A DNA stretch of 64,000 nt from NCBI RefSeq assembly GCF_014621695.1, contig NZ_CP061281.1, positions 992,001 through 1,056,000 of the forward strand, written 5' to 3'. How positions within the stretch are numbered: the first letter of the stretch is position 1; every line of letters begins with the position of its first letter. The notes beneath the pieces were generated by a model that was not told the origin of the DNA, did not search any database, and saw only the letters and a program-made list of their open reading frames with translations. The stretch comes from Streptomyces xanthii. GTDB taxonomy: Bacteria > Actinomycetota > Actinomycetes > Streptomycetales > Streptomycetaceae. Of the stretch, positions 8,976-17,794 are shown piece by piece. The translations under genes and the position numbers were made by a program.

Positions 8976-10436
8976 CTACGAACTGTAGGGAATCGCGAGG
9001 TACTTGTACTCCAGGAACTCGTCGATGCCGACCCGGCCGCCCTCGCGTCCGAGGCCCGACTGCTTGACACCGCCGAAGGGGGCGGCCGGGTTCGAGACGA
9101 GGCCGGTGTTGAGGCCGACCATGCCGGTCTCGAGGCGTTCGCCGACCCGGAGGGCCCGGTCGAGATCACGGGTGAAGACGTACGACACCAGGCCCCACTC
9201 CGTGTCGTTCGCGATCCGGACCACGTCGTCCTCGTCCTCGAACGTGAACAGGGCGGCGACCGGGCCGAAGATCTCCGTGCCGGTCAGTTCGGCGTCGCGC
9301 GGGACCTGGGCGAGGACGGTCGGCGGGTAGAAGGTGCCGGGGCCCTCGGGGACCTCACCGCCGGTGAGGACCTTGGCGCCGCGGCCCACGGCGTCGCGGA
9401 CCAGGCGCTCCACCTTGTCCCGGCCGGCCGCGTCGATGAGCGGGCCGACGTCGGTGCCGGGCGCGGTGCCGTCGCCGACGGTCAGGGCGGCCATCCTGGC
9501 GGTGAGGCGGGCGGCGAAGTCCTCGGCGACGCCGGCGTGCACGTAGACGCGGTTCGCGGCGGTGCAGGCCTCCCCCATGTTGCGCATCTTGGCGACCATC
9601 AGGCCGTCGACGGCCGCGTCGAGATCGGCGTCGTCGAAGACGATGAACGGTGCGTTCCCGCCGAGTTCGAGCGAGGTGCGCACGACCGTGTCGGCGCACT
9701 GGGTGAGCAGGATCCGGCCCACCTGCGTGGAGCCGGTGAAGGAGAGCTTGCGGATGCCGCCGCCGCGCAGCAGGGGTTCGACGACGGCGGCGGCGTCGGA
9801 CGTGGTGAGGGTGTTGAGGACGCCGGGCGGCAGGCCCGCCTCGGCGAGGATCGCGGTCAGGGCGAGGGTGGACAGCGGGGTCTGCGGGGCGGGCTTGAGG
9901 ATCATGGTGCAGCCCGCCGCCACGGCCGGGCCGATCTTGCGGGTGCCCATGGCGAGCGGGAAGTTCCACGGGGTGATCAGGAGGCAGGGGCCTACGGGCT
10001 GACGGAGCACCAGGTGGCGGTTGCGTCCGTCGGGGCTGGTGGCGAAGCCGCCGTCGATACGGACGGCCTCCTCGGAGAACCAGCGGAAGAACTCGGCGGC
10101 GTAGGCGACCTCGCCGCGGGCCTCGGCCAGCGGCTTGCCCATCTCCAGGGTCATGAGCAGGGCGAGGTCCTCGGCGCGTTCGAGGATGATCTCGTGGGCG
10201 CGGCGCAGGATCTCGCCCCGGGCGCGGGGGGCGGTGCGGGCCCAGCCCTGCTGTGCCTCGCGGGCGGCGGCGAGGGCGCGGGCGGCGTCCTCGGGGCCGG
10301 CGTCGGCGACCTCGCACAGGACGGTGCCGGTGGCCGGATTGTCGACGGCCAGCGTCCGTCCCGACGCGGCGGCCTCCCATCCTTCACCGATCCGCAGCTG
10401 CTTCGGCACGGAGTCGATCACGGGGTGCGTGGGCAT
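8976..10436 (-). CDS. gabD: NAD(P)-dependent aldehyde dehydrogenase, succinate-semialdehyde dehydrogenase type
   Basis: A 486-residue aldehyde dehydrogenase. The catalytic set is intact: Asn158 in PWNFP, Glu257 in LELGGNAP, and Cys291 in MGEACTAANR. FTGSTQVG is the cofactor loop, and PFGGVKQSGLGREGG is near the C terminus. Overall features are closest to succinate-semialdehyde dehydrogenases (GabD). Together with the upstream aminotransferase it would turn 4-aminobutyrate into succinate. I start at ATG 10436, with AGGAG eight bases upstream, rather than 34 codons earlier. The aminotransferase is on the same strand, 476 bp away across a repeat region, so operon membership is uncertain. Confidence 0.85.
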   Translation of the reverse strand: MPTHPVIDSVPKQLRIGEGWEAAASGRTLAVDNPATGTVLCEVADAGPEDAARALAAAREAQQGWARTAPRARGEILRRAHEIILERAEDLALLMTLEMGKPLAEARGEVAYAAEFFRWFSEEAVRIDGGFATSPDGRNRHLVLRQPVGPCLLITPWNFPLAMGTRKIGPAVAAGCTMILKPAPQTPLSTLALTAILAEAGLPPGVLNTLTTSDAAAVVEPLLRGGGIRKLSFTGSTQVGRILLTQCADTVVRTSLELGGNAPFIVFDDADLDAAVDGLMVAKMRNMGEACTAANRVYVHAGVAEDFAARLTARMAALTVGDGTAPGTDVGPLIDAAGRDKVERLVRDAVGRGAKVLTGGEVPEGPGTFYPPTVLAQVPRDAELTGTEIFGPVAALFTFEDEDDVVRIANDTEWGLVSYVFTRDLDRALRVGERLETGMVGLNTGLVSNPAAPFGGVKQSGLGREGGRVGIDEFLEYKYLAIPYSS

Positions 10437-10912
10437 TCTCGGGGCTCCTGGTGGGTCGGGGGACGGTCCGCCGCCTGGGGCGGTACGGGTGGGTGGGCTG
10501 CACTCTGGCGGGGCGCCGGGTGCGTGTCGGTCGGGCATGGGTCAGGGGGGCGGAGGGTCGCTGCCGGGTGCCGGGCCGTCGTGGTGGCTCGCGCCCACGC
10601 GGCGGAGCCGCAGATCGATGCGGTCCCGCTCGCGCGGCGAACGCCGCAGGATCCACCCGCCGTAGGGGCCGAGGATCGCCGGCGGGTGCCGCGCCGTCGT
10701 GGTGGCTCGCGCCCACGCGGCGGAGCCGCAGATCGATGCGGTCCCGCTCGCGCGGCGAACGCCGCAGGATCCACCCGCCGTAGGGGCCGAGGATCGTCGG
10801 CAGGTGCCGCGCCCTCGTGGTTGCTCGCGCAGTTCCCCGCGCCCCTGAAGGCGCACTCCGTGCGCCCCAGGGGCCCGCCGGTACCGCGACTCGCCGCGGC
10901 ACGACTCGTCGC
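10437..10912. other. Gene-free spacer containing tandem repeats
   Basis: No credible gene lies in this 476-bp stretch between two minus-strand genes. It holds the ribosome-binding site of the aldehyde dehydrogenase gene, two full copies and one partial copy of a 118-bp tandem repeat, and a segment (GCGCAGTTCCCCGCGCCCCT) of a type that recurs in Streptomyces intergenic regions. Open frames across it are artefacts of the repeat and G+C bias. Confidence 0.8.
10568..10850. repeat. 118-bp tandem direct repeat, 2.4 copies
   Basis: Copy 1 is 10568-10685, copy 2 is 10686-10803, and a third copy beginning at 10804 diverges after about 30 bases into the GCGCAGTTCCCCGCGCCCC element. Copies 1 and 2 differ at only three positions. 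Each unit contains the inverted motif GGCGGAGCCGC and GCGGCGAACGCCGC. Near identity implies recent duplication or gene conversion. Confidence 0.9.
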
Positions 10913-12166
10913 TCACCCCGTGGCCGTGTTCACCGCTGCGCTCCACATGCGGAGCGCCTCGTCGATCTGGGGTTCGGAGACCACGAGGGCCGGGATCATG
11001 CGGACCACGTTGCCCCAGGGGCCGCAGGTCAGCAGGAGGAGGCCCTCCTCCGCCGCCGCCTGCTGGGCGCGCACGGCCGTCGTCGGGTCGGGGGTGCCGT
11101 CGGGGGCCGTGAACTCGCTGGCCAGCATCAGGCCCAAGCCGCGCACGTCGCCGATCGCCGGGTGCTTCGCGGCGACGTCCTCCAGGCCGGCGCGCAGCCG
11201 GGCGCCCATCGCTTCCGCGTTGGCGACCAGGCCCTCGTCCTCGATGACGTCGAGCGTGGCGCAGGCGGCCGCGCAGGCCACCGCGTTGCCGCCGTAGGTG
11301 CCGCCCTGGGAGCCGGGCCTGGCCCGGTGCATGAGGGCTTCGGGCGCGGCGATGCCGGACAGGGGGAAGCCGCTGGCCAGGCCCTTCGCGGTGATGAGGA
11401 TGTCGGGGCGGACGGCGAAGTGCTCGTGGCCCCAGAAGCGGCCGGTGCGGCCGACGCCGGTCTGGATCTCGTCGAGGATCAGCAGGATGCCGTGCCGGTC
11501 GGCGCGCTCGCGCAGCCCTTGCAGGAAGGCCGTGTTCGCCGGGACGTAGCCGCCCTCGCCGAGGACGGGTTCGATGATGATCGCGGCGGTGTCGTCCGGG
11601 TCGGACACGGTCTGCAGGAGGTGGTCGAACTCCTTCAGGGCGAACCGCGTGGCCGTCTCCTCGTCCCAGCCGTAGTGGTACGCGTTCGGGAACGGGGTGA
11701 TCGCGACCCCGGCCATGAGCGGTCCGAAGCCGGTGCGGATCTTCGTGCCGGAGGTGGTGAGGGAGGCGGCGGCGACGGTGCGGCCGTGGAAGCCGCCCTG
11801 CGCGACGACGATGTTCGGCCGCCCGGTGGCCTGGCGGGCGAGCCGCATCGCCGCCTCGACGGCCTCGCTGCCCGAGTTGGCGAAGAAGAGGCTGTCGAGG
11901 CCCTCGGGCAGCACGTCGCCGAGCCGCTCGACGAGCCGTTGCAGCGGCTGGTGGAGGACGGTCGTGTACTGGCCGTGGATGAGGGTGGCGACCTGCTCCT
12001 GGGCGGCGGCCACGACCCGGGGGTGGCAGTGCCCGGTGCTGGTGACGCCGATCCCGGCGGTGAAGTCGAGATAGCGGCGGCCGTCGGTGCCGTAGAGGTG
12101 GACGCCCTCCCCGCGCTGCGCGACGACGGGGGTGGCCTGACGCAGATGCTCGGACAGTCGGGTCAT
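10913..12166 (-). CDS. gabT: Class III PLP aminotransferase, 4-aminobutyrate type
   Basis: A 417-residue aminotransferase of subgroup III. Asp232 in LDEIQTGVGRTG should contact the pyridine nitrogen of PLP, and Lys261 in ITAKGLASGFP is the Schiff-base lysine. FFANSGSEAVEAAMRLAR and AQGGFHGRT are classic phosphate-binding segments. The sequence fits GabT, which transfers the amino group of 4-aminobutyrate to 2-oxoglutarate to give succinate semialdehyde, the substrate of the adjacent dehydrogenase. The start at ATG 12166 has GAGGG nine bases upstream; a GTG three codons earlier overlaps that site and is less likely. Exact substrate remains inference because ornithine- and beta-alanine-specific relatives look similar. 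Confidence 0.85.
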   Translation of the reverse strand: MTRLSEHLRQATPVVAQRGEGVHLYGTDGRRYLDFTAGIGVTSTGHCHPRVVAAAQEQVATLIHGQYTTVLHQPLQRLVERLGDVLPEGLDSLFFANSGSEAVEAAMRLARQATGRPNIVVAQGGFHGRTVAAASLTTSGTKIRTGFGPLMAGVAITPFPNAYHYGWDEETATRFALKEFDHLLQTVSDPDDTAAIIIEPVLGEGGYVPANTAFLQGLRERADRHGILLILDEIQTGVGRTGRFWGHEHFAVRPDILITAKGLASGFPLSGIAAPEALMHRARPGSQGGTYGGNAVACAAACATLDVIEDEGLVANAEAMGARLRAGLEDVAAKHPAIGDVRGLGLMLASEFTAPDGTPDPTTAVRAQQAAAEEGLLLLTCGPWGNVVRMIPALVVSEPQIDEALRMWSAAVNTATG

Positions 12167-12323
12167 GGTCTCCACCCTCGGGGTCGGGGCGAACCGTCGT
12201 CAATGGGTCATGTGCGACGATTCCCCGCCATGCGTGAATTCACCCCTCTGACCTGGGAGTTCATCGATCCGGAACGACTCCCCCCGCGTGTCGGACCTCG
12301 CGGGGGCGTGCGGCAGGATGGCC

Positions 12324-12352
12324 GCGCGCGGGCGGTCAGGACGCCCGCGCGC
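12324..12352. other. Strong GC hairpin in the divergent gabT-mscS spacer
   Basis: Arms GCGCGCGGGCG (12324-12334) and CGCCCGCGCGC (12342-12352) pair perfectly over 11 bp with a 7-base loop. No U-tract follows. It lies between divergent genes, so it is not an ordinary 3' terminator; it could insulate the two promoters or be an untranslated-leader structure. Confidence 0.5.
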
Positions 12353-12378
12353 CCCATCCCCGATCCGGCAGGTACCAG

Positions 12379-12406
12379 GTGACGAAACATCACATATCGC
12401 TATACC
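12379..12406 (+). promoter_or_regulatory. Candidate promoter for the MscS gene
   Basis: GTGACG (12379-12384) and TATACC (12401-12406) are 16 bp apart in a stretch that is markedly A+T-rich for this genome. The predicted start of transcription leaves a short leader containing GGGAGG (12423-12428) before GTG 12435. Confidence 0.45.
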
Positions 12407-12434
12407 CGGCAGTGTTGAGCACGGGAGGTGCCCG

Positions 12435-13517
12435 GTGACCCGCGCCGTCGAACTGCACGATCTGCTGTTCTCCGGCGTCGCGCTGCTCGCCGGGCTGATC
12501 GGCGGCCTGCTGCTGCGGACGCTGATGCGCTGGCTGGGGGTGCGGGCGAGCCGCACCAAGTGGGGCGGCGACGACGTGATCGTCGACGCGCTGCGCACCC
12601 TCGTACCGTGGGCCACGGTCGCGGCGGGCGCGGCGGTGGCGGCCGAGCTGCTGCCGCTGACGCAGCGGACCGGCCGCAACGTGAACACGGCGCTGACCGC
12701 GTTCGTCATCGTCGCCGCGACGCTCACGGCGGCGCGCATCGTGACGGGCCTGGTGCGCACGGTCGCGCAGTCCCGCTCCGCGGTGGCCGGCTCCGCGACG
12801 ATCTTCGTGAACATCACCCGGGTGGTCGTCCTCGCGATCGGCTTCCTCGTGGTGCTGCAGACGCTCGGCGTCTCCATCGCCCCGCTGCTCACCGCCCTGG
12901 GCGTCGGCGGCCTCGCGGTGGCGCTCGCCCTCCAGGACACGCTCGCCAATCTCTTCGCGGGCGTGCACATCCTCGCCTCGAAGACGGTCCAGCCCGGCGA
13001 CTACATCCGGCTGAGCAGCGGCGAGGAGGGCTACGTCGTCGACATCAACTGGCGCAACACGGTGGTGCGGCAGCTCTCCAACAACCTCGTGATCATCCCG
13101 AACAACAAGCTGGCCGGGACGAACATGACCAACTACAGCCGCCCGGAGCAGGAGATGACCCTGCTCGTGCAGGTGGGTGTCTCCTTCGACAGCGACCTCG
13201 ACCAGGTCGAGAAGGTCACGATGGACGTGGTCGCCGAGGTGATGAGCGGCGTCGAGGGCGCGATGCCCGAGCACGAGCCCGCGGTGCGCTTCCACACGTT
13301 CGGCGACTCGCGGATCAGCTTCACGGTGATCCTGGGCGTCGGCGAGTTCAGCGACCAGTACCGGATCAAGCACGAGTTCATCAAGCGCCTCCACCGGCGC
13401 TACCGCGACGAGGGCATCCGCATCCCGTCCCCGGTGCGCACGGTGGCGCTCGCGCAGGGCAGTGCCCCGGTGGTCATCCCGCAGCAGCGGGACGGCGAGC
13501 AGCACCCGGTCGGCTGA
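12435..13517 (+). CDS. MscS family mechanosensitive channel
   Basis: A 360-residue small-conductance mechanosensitive channel homologue that would open under membrane tension to release solutes during osmotic downshock. About four hydrophobic helices precede the pore-lining helix and MscS beta domain, whose signature runs through ALGVGGLAVALALQDTLANLF and GDYIRLSSGEEGYVVDINW, followed by NNLVIIPNNKLAGTNMTNYS. The cytoplasmic alpha/beta domain follows. GTG 12435 was chosen because GGGAGG lies six bases upstream; the longer upstream frame has no such site and would cover the promoter. The gene ends 7 bp from the convergent APH-type gene. Confidence 0.92.
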   Translation: MTRAVELHDLLFSGVALLAGLIGGLLLRTLMRWLGVRASRTKWGGDDVIVDALRTLVPWATVAAGAAVAAELLPLTQRTGRNVNTALTAFVIVAATLTAARIVTGLVRTVAQSRSAVAGSATIFVNITRVVVLAIGFLVVLQTLGVSIAPLLTALGVGGLAVALALQDTLANLFAGVHILASKTVQPGDYIRLSSGEEGYVVDINWRNTVVRQLSNNLVIIPNNKLAGTNMTNYSRPEQEMTLLVQVGVSFDSDLDQVEKVTMDVVAEVMSGVEGAMPEHEPAVRFHTFGDSRISFTVILGVGEFSDQYRIKHEFIKRLHRRYRDEGIRIPSPVRTVALAQGSAPVVIPQQRDGEQHPVG

Positions 13518-13524
13518 CCGGGCG

Positions 13525-14415
13525 TCAGCCGAGCAACCGGCCGAGGACCCGGGCGGCGGTGTCGGCCATGAACGCGTTCCGCCCGCGGTAGTACGCGAGT
13601 TCGTGGACGGCGATGGTCAGGGCCCAGCCCCGGCCCCGCCGCCAGGCCGCCTCGTCGTGGCCGACGGCCGTGCGGAAGACGGCGGCGCCCTCCTCGTCGA
13701 GGACGTACCAGGCGGCGATGAGGTCGACGGCCGGGTCGCCGAGGCCCGCGCAGCCGAAGTCGATCACGGCGGTGAGGCGGCCGGTCTCCGGGTCGACGAG
13801 CACGTTGCCGGGTTCGAGGTCGGCGTGCAGCCAGACGTCGGGGCCGGTCCACGCGGGCGCGTCGAGGGCGTCCTGCCACAGGGCGGTCGCCGCCCCCGTG
13901 TCGACGATCCCTTCGAGCCGGCCGATGGTCTCGCGGGTGCCGGCGTCGCGCGGCGCGAGCGATCCGCCGCGGTAGGCGGCGGGCGCCCCGGCCGGGTCGG
14001 CCTTCTGAAGGGCGCGCACGAACTCCGCGACGTCGACGGCCAGTCGGGCGGGGTCCTTGAGCCGGTCGCCGGCGGGGATCGTGCCCGGCAGCCAGCGGTA
14101 CACGGCCCACGGCCAGGGGTAGCCGCGCCCGGGCGCGCCGGTGCCGAGCGGCTCGGGCACGGCGACGGGCAGTCGGGGCGCGAGGCGCCGTACGGTGTCC
14201 TGCTCCCCCGGTACGTCGGCGGCGGCCCCGGGGGTGCGCGGCATGCGGACGACGAGGTCGTCGCCGAGCCGGAACAGCAGGTTCTGGGTGCCGTCGGAGG
14301 CGACGGGGCGCAGCGGCAGGGCGGCCCAGCGCGGGAACTGGTCGGTGAGCAGCCCCCGGACGAGCGTCTCGTCCATGGCGGGCTCGTCGTCGTGCAGCGT
14401 GCGCGGTGCGCTCAT
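13525..14415 (-). CDS. APH family aminoglycoside phosphotransferase-like kinase
   Basis: A 296-residue small-molecule kinase with the eukaryotic-protein-kinase-like fold. The catalytic loop is HADLEPGNVLV (Asp and Asn as expected) and the metal-binding motif is VIDFGCAGLGDPAVDL. The N-terminal lobe has TQNLLFRLGDDLVVRMPR, supplying the ATP-anchoring region. Members phosphorylate aminoglycosides, macrolides or cell metabolites. Chromosomal copies like this one are most often of unknown substrate, so resistance should not be assumed. ATG 14415 is preceded by GAAGGG. No regulator or resistance partner is nearby. Confidence 0.85.
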   Translation of the reverse strand: MSAPRTLHDDEPAMDETLVRGLLTDQFPRWAALPLRPVASDGTQNLLFRLGDDLVVRMPRTPGAAADVPGEQDTVRRLAPRLPVAVPEPLGTGAPGRGYPWPWAVYRWLPGTIPAGDRLKDPARLAVDVAEFVRALQKADPAGAPAAYRGGSLAPRDAGTRETIGRLEGIVDTGAATALWQDALDAPAWTGPDVWLHADLEPGNVLVDPETGRLTAVIDFGCAGLGDPAVDLIAAWYVLDEEGAAVFRTAVGHDEAAWRRGRGWALTIAVHELAYYRGRNAFMADTAARVLGRLLG

Positions 14416-14605
14416 CGTGACCCTTCGCCGATCCACCGGTCCACCGGTTCACCGGCCCGTCGGCCGGCCGACCGAGCCTAGGGCCCGTACCGGCCGCGGG
14501 CATCCGGATTTCTCCAGGTCCCGGGCCGTCATTGTCAGCCGGTACCGAGCCTTCCGGCCGCGATGTGGCAGGCCGCGACCAAGACAGGCCCCGGGGGGCC
14601 CGGCC

Positions 14606-14618
14606 TACGGTCGGCAGC
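14606..14618 (+). promoter_or_regulatory. Leaderless-type -10 element of fdrA
   Basis: TACGGT (14606-14611) stands seven bases before ATG 14619 and no Shine-Dalgarno is present. This places the expected transcription start on the A of the start codon. A convincing -35 is not seen, so an activator, perhaps the PucR protein of this locus, may be needed. Confidence 0.45.
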
Positions 14619-16205
14619 ATGGTCGAACCCGCACAGATGACACCCCCCGAAGCCCCGGCGTGCGCGCCGGAGGTCCACAATCTCGTCCGCGCCGACACCT
14701 ACGTCGACTCCGTGGCGCTGATGCGCATCGCGAGCGCGCTGACCACGCTGCCCGGGATCGCGGCGGCCGGTCTGGTGATGGCCACGCCCGCCAACCGGCA
14801 GCAGGTGGAGGCGGCCGGGCTGCTCGCCGCCGAGGGCGCCGCGGCCCGCCCCAACGACCTGCTGATCGCGCTGCGCTGCCCGCCCGACGCCGTGCCCCGG
14901 GCCGTCGAGGAGGCCGACCGGCTGCTGGCACAGGGCCGCCCGGACGACGCGCACGGCGCAGGAGGTGCGGGCGCCCGCGAGGACGAGGACGAGCCGCACC
15001 GCTCCCTCGCCACGGTGCCGGGCACCCCGCGTCTGGCCGTCATATCGACGCCCGGCGCGTACGCGGCGGCCGAGGCGCTCAAGGCGCTCCGCCTGGGCAT
15101 GCACGCCTTCGTGTTCAGCGACAACGTGCCCGTCGCGGACGAGGTCGCGCTCAAGCGCGAGGCGCATGCGCGGGGCCTGCTGATGATGGGGCCCGACTGC
15201 GGCACGGCCGTGCTCGACGGGATCCCCCTCGGCTTCGCGAACGCGGTGCGGCGCGGACCGGTCGGTCTGATCGGCGCGTCCGGCACGGGACTTCAGCAGG
15301 TGTCGACGCTGCTCCAGGCGTACGGGACCGGCGTCAGCCAGATCATCGGCGTGGGCGGGCGGGACCTGTCGGAGGAGGTCGGCGGTGCGTGCATGCGCGA
15401 CGCGCTCGACGTGCTCGCCGCCGATCCCGCGACGGAGACGATCGTATTGGTCTCGAAGCCGCCCGCTCCCGGTGTGGCCCGCGCGGTCCTCGCGCACGCG
15501 GCCCGCACCGGCAAGCCCGTCGTCGCCGCGTTCCTGGGCGGTGCGCCCGACGCGCCGCCCGGCGTCAGCGTGGCGGGCAGCCTGCGCGACGCGGCCCGGA
15601 TCGCCGCCGGTCTCGACGGTCCCGCGCCCGTCCCGGCTCCCCTCTCCCCACCGGCCGGTGAACGGCGCCTGCTGCGGGCCCTGTACGCGGGCGGCACGTT
15701 CGCGTACGAGGCACGGCTGCGCCTGGAGGCCGCCGGGGTCAAGGCGGACACGGACGCGCGGCCGCCCGCGCCGGGCGAGGCGCCCCGGCTGCCCGGCTCC
15801 CATGTGGTCCTCGACCTCGGCGACGACCTGTTCACGGCCGGGCGCCCGCACCCGATGATCGACCCCGCGGTGCGCGCCCCGTGGCTGGCGGCTGCGCTGC
15901 GCGACCCGTCGACGGCCGTGGTGGTCGTGGACGTCGTCCTCGGGTACGGGGCCGGCGCGGACCCGGCGGGCGCGGTGGCAGACGTCGTCGCTCAGGAACG
16001 CGCGGTCTCCGGTGCGCGGTTGCCGCACATCGTGGCGTTCGTGGTCGGCACCCCGGACGATCCGCAGGGCCTCGACGGGCAGGTGCGAGCCCTGCGCGAC
16101 GTGGGCGTCACCGTCCTCGACAGCAGTACGACGGCGGCCGACGCCCTCGCCGCCGCGTTCGCCCCCGTGCCCTGCGGCACGCCGTCCGACCGGAGGAACC
16201 GATGA
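14619..16205 (+). CDS. fdrA: FdrA/AllF-type acyl-CoA-synthetase-like protein
   Basis: A 528-residue member of the FdrA family, built like succinyl-CoA synthetase alpha chain with CoA-binding and ligase-like domains. Visible landmarks are VIMATP-like start LVMATPANRQQVEAAG, LMMGPDCGTAVLDGIPLGFAN, VGLIGASGTGLQQVS and a C-terminal domain with VVLDLGDDLFTAGRPHPMIDP. In Escherichia coli FdrA (AllF) is, from memory of published work, part of oxamate carbamoyltransferase, which makes carbamoyl phosphate in allantoin breakdown. It overlaps the DUF1116 gene by ATGA, so both are co-translated. The third E. coli partner, the DUF2877 protein YlbF/AllH, is not in this window. Family call is strong; reaction is inference. 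Confidence 0.88.
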   Translation: MVEPAQMTPPEAPACAPEVHNLVRADTYVDSVALMRIASALTTLPGIAAAGLVMATPANRQQVEAAGLLAAEGAAARPNDLLIALRCPPDAVPRAVEEADRLLAQGRPDDAHGAGGAGAREDEDEPHRSLATVPGTPRLAVISTPGAYAAAEALKALRLGMHAFVFSDNVPVADEVALKREAHARGLLMMGPDCGTAVLDGIPLGFANAVRRGPVGLIGASGTGLQQVSTLLQAYGTGVSQIIGVGGRDLSEEVGGACMRDALDVLAADPATETIVLVSKPPAPGVARAVLAHAARTGKPVVAAFLGGAPDAPPGVSVAGSLRDAARIAAGLDGPAPVPAPLSPPAGERRLLRALYAGGTFAYEARLRLEAAGVKADTDARPPAPGEAPRLPGSHVVLDLGDDLFTAGRPHPMIDPAVRAPWLAAALRDPSTAVVVVDVVLGYGAGADPAGAVADVVAQERAVSGARLPHIVAFVVGTPDDPQGLDGQVRALRDVGVTVLDSSTTAADALAAAFAPVPCGTPSDRRNR

Positions 16206-17671
16206 CCGCATCTCTGCTCGGAGCGGACCCGCACGTCGTGACCGTGGGGCTGGACTCCTTCGGTGCGGCGCCCCGCGCGGCGGGCGCCCGTGTCACGCCG
16301 CTCGACTGGCGGCCGCCCGCCGGGGCCGACCCCGTGCTGGGTGCGAAGCTCGCCCGGCTGACGGCGCACCCCCTCGTCGACGCCGCCAACGAGGAGGCGC
16401 TGCGCCGCGTCCTGGACGTACGGCCGCTGTGGACGGACGTCGTGACGGCGCGTGAGGCGCTGCCCGTGCTGGCGGGGCCGGAGCGGGTGCTGCTGCACGC
16501 GGGGCCGCCGATCGCGTGGGAGCGCATGTGCGGCCCGATGCGCGCCGCGGTGGTGGGCGCGGCCCTGCTGGAGGGCTGGGCGGACACGCCGGAGGCGGCG
16601 GAGCGGCTCGCCGCGTCCGGGGGCATCGCGTTCGCGCCCTGCCACGACCACGACGCGGTCGGGCCGATGGCGGGCATCGTCTCGCCGTCGATGCCGCTGC
16701 TCGTCGTGGAGGACGCGGGCACCGGCAGGCGCGCGTACAGCAATCTGAACGAGGGTGCCGGGCGCTGTCTGCGCTACGGGGCGCTGGGCGATGACGTCCT
16801 GGCGCGGCTGCGCTGGATGGGCGAGCGGCTCGCGCCGAGCCTGAAGGCGGCGCTGCACTCGCTGCCCGAGCCGGTCGACCTGCGCTCGCTGACCGCGCAG
16901 GCGCTCCAGATGGGCGACGAGTGCCACAGCCGGAACACGGCGGCCAGTGCCCTGCTGCTGCGGGCCATGGCCCCGGCGCTCGCCCGGCAGGCGGACCTCG
17001 GCGGCGTGGAGGCGCTCGACTTCCTCCAGGACAACACGTACTGGTTCCTCAACTTCTCGATGGCGGCGGCCAAGACGGCGACGCTCGCCGGGCACGGCGT
17101 GCCGCACTCGACGCTGGTGACGGCGTTCGCGCGCAACGGCGTGGAGGTCGGCATCCGGGTCAGCGGCGGCGGTTCCGCCTGGCACACGGCGCCGGCGGCG
17201 GTCGTCGAGGGCCTGTACTTCGCCGGCTACGGGCCCTCGGACGCCAACCCGGACATCGGGGACAGCGCGGTGACGGAGGTGTACGGGCTCGGCGGCTTCG
17301 CGCTCGCGGCGGCGCCGGCCATCGTCGGTTTCGTCGGCGGGACGCCGCGCGGGGCCCGGGCGACGAGCGTGCGGATGGGCCGGATCACGGTGGGCCGCCA
17401 CCGTGAACTGCGGCTGCCGGGGCTCGATTTCGAGGGGAGCCCGCTCGGGATCGACGTACGCGCCGTGGTGGACACCGGCATCGAACCGGTGATCACGACC
17501 GGGATCGCGCACCGGGAGCCGGGCATCGGCCAGATCGGCGCGGGCCTCACGCACGCCCCGATGGAGTGCTTCACCGGGGCACTGCGGGCGTTCCCGGAAC
17601 CGGAACAGCGACCGGGACCGGAACCGGAGCACGGCCCGGAGCACGGCCGCGAGCGGGCGCCGGCGGTGTGA
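16202..17671 (+). CDS. DUF1116 protein (YlbE/AllG-like)
   Basis: A 489-residue DUF1116 protein, longer than the roughly 420-residue E. coli YlbE mainly through a Pro/Glu/His-rich C-terminal tail. Conserved-looking segments are AFAPCHDHDAVGPMAG, QMGDECHSRNTAASALL, DNTYWFLNFSMAAAKT and GIAHREPGIGQIGAGLTHAPMECF. The His and Cys clusters suggest a metal or catalytic site, but no reaction is established from sequence. It is coupled to fdrA by a four-base ATGA overlap, as in E. coli fdrA-ylbE. It converges on the DUF1097 gene across a terminator hairpin. Confidence 0.85.
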   Translation: MTASLLGADPHVVTVGLDSFGAAPRAAGARVTPLDWRPPAGADPVLGAKLARLTAHPLVDAANEEALRRVLDVRPLWTDVVTAREALPVLAGPERVLLHAGPPIAWERMCGPMRAAVVGAALLEGWADTPEAAERLAASGGIAFAPCHDHDAVGPMAGIVSPSMPLLVVEDAGTGRRAYSNLNEGAGRCLRYGALGDDVLARLRWMGERLAPSLKAALHSLPEPVDLRSLTAQALQMGDECHSRNTAASALLLRAMAPALARQADLGGVEALDFLQDNTYWFLNFSMAAAKTATLAGHGVPHSTLVTAFARNGVEVGIRVSGGGSAWHTAPAAVVEGLYFAGYGPSDANPDIGDSAVTEVYGLGGFALAAAPAIVGFVGGTPRGARATSVRMGRITVGRHRELRLPGLDFEGSPLGIDVRAVVDTGIEPVITTGIAHREPGIGQIGAGLTHAPMECFTGALRAFPEPEQRPGPEPEHGPEHGRERAPAV

Positions 17672-17742
17672 GCCAGCGGCGAGGACGTCACCGGGGCGGC
17701 GGCGCGTGCGGGGCCGTCCGCCGCGGCTGACGGCCGGAGTGT

Positions 17743-17766
17743 CCTGGGCGCCGCCCCGCGCCCAGG
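17743..17766. terminator. Hairpin between convergent DUF1116 and DUF1097 genes
   Basis: CCTGGGCG (17743-17750) pairs with CGCCCAGG (17759-17766) around an 8-base loop. It lies between two convergent 3' ends and could serve both as a weak, U-less terminator. Confidence 0.55.
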
Positions 17767-17794
17767 GCCTCCTGGCCATCGGGTGGGGAGCGGA

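Noticed and set aside
10568..10850. CRISPR array
   Set aside because: Units are 118 bp, nearly identical throughout and without variable spacers.
8754..12382. Long plus-strand frames across the gabD-gabT region
   Set aside because: Composition is repetitive Gly/Asp/Arg and they cross the tandem repeat; the minus-strand enzymes explain the DNA.
12231..12382. 50-codon plus-strand frame starting MREFTPLTWEF
   Set aside because: Natural-looking start but it soon becomes Arg/Pro-rich across a GC hairpin, with no ribosome site or known family.
13525..14415. APH-family gene as an antibiotic resistance determinant
   Set aside because: Catalytic motifs fit the fold only; no resistance context and the family includes many metabolic kinases.
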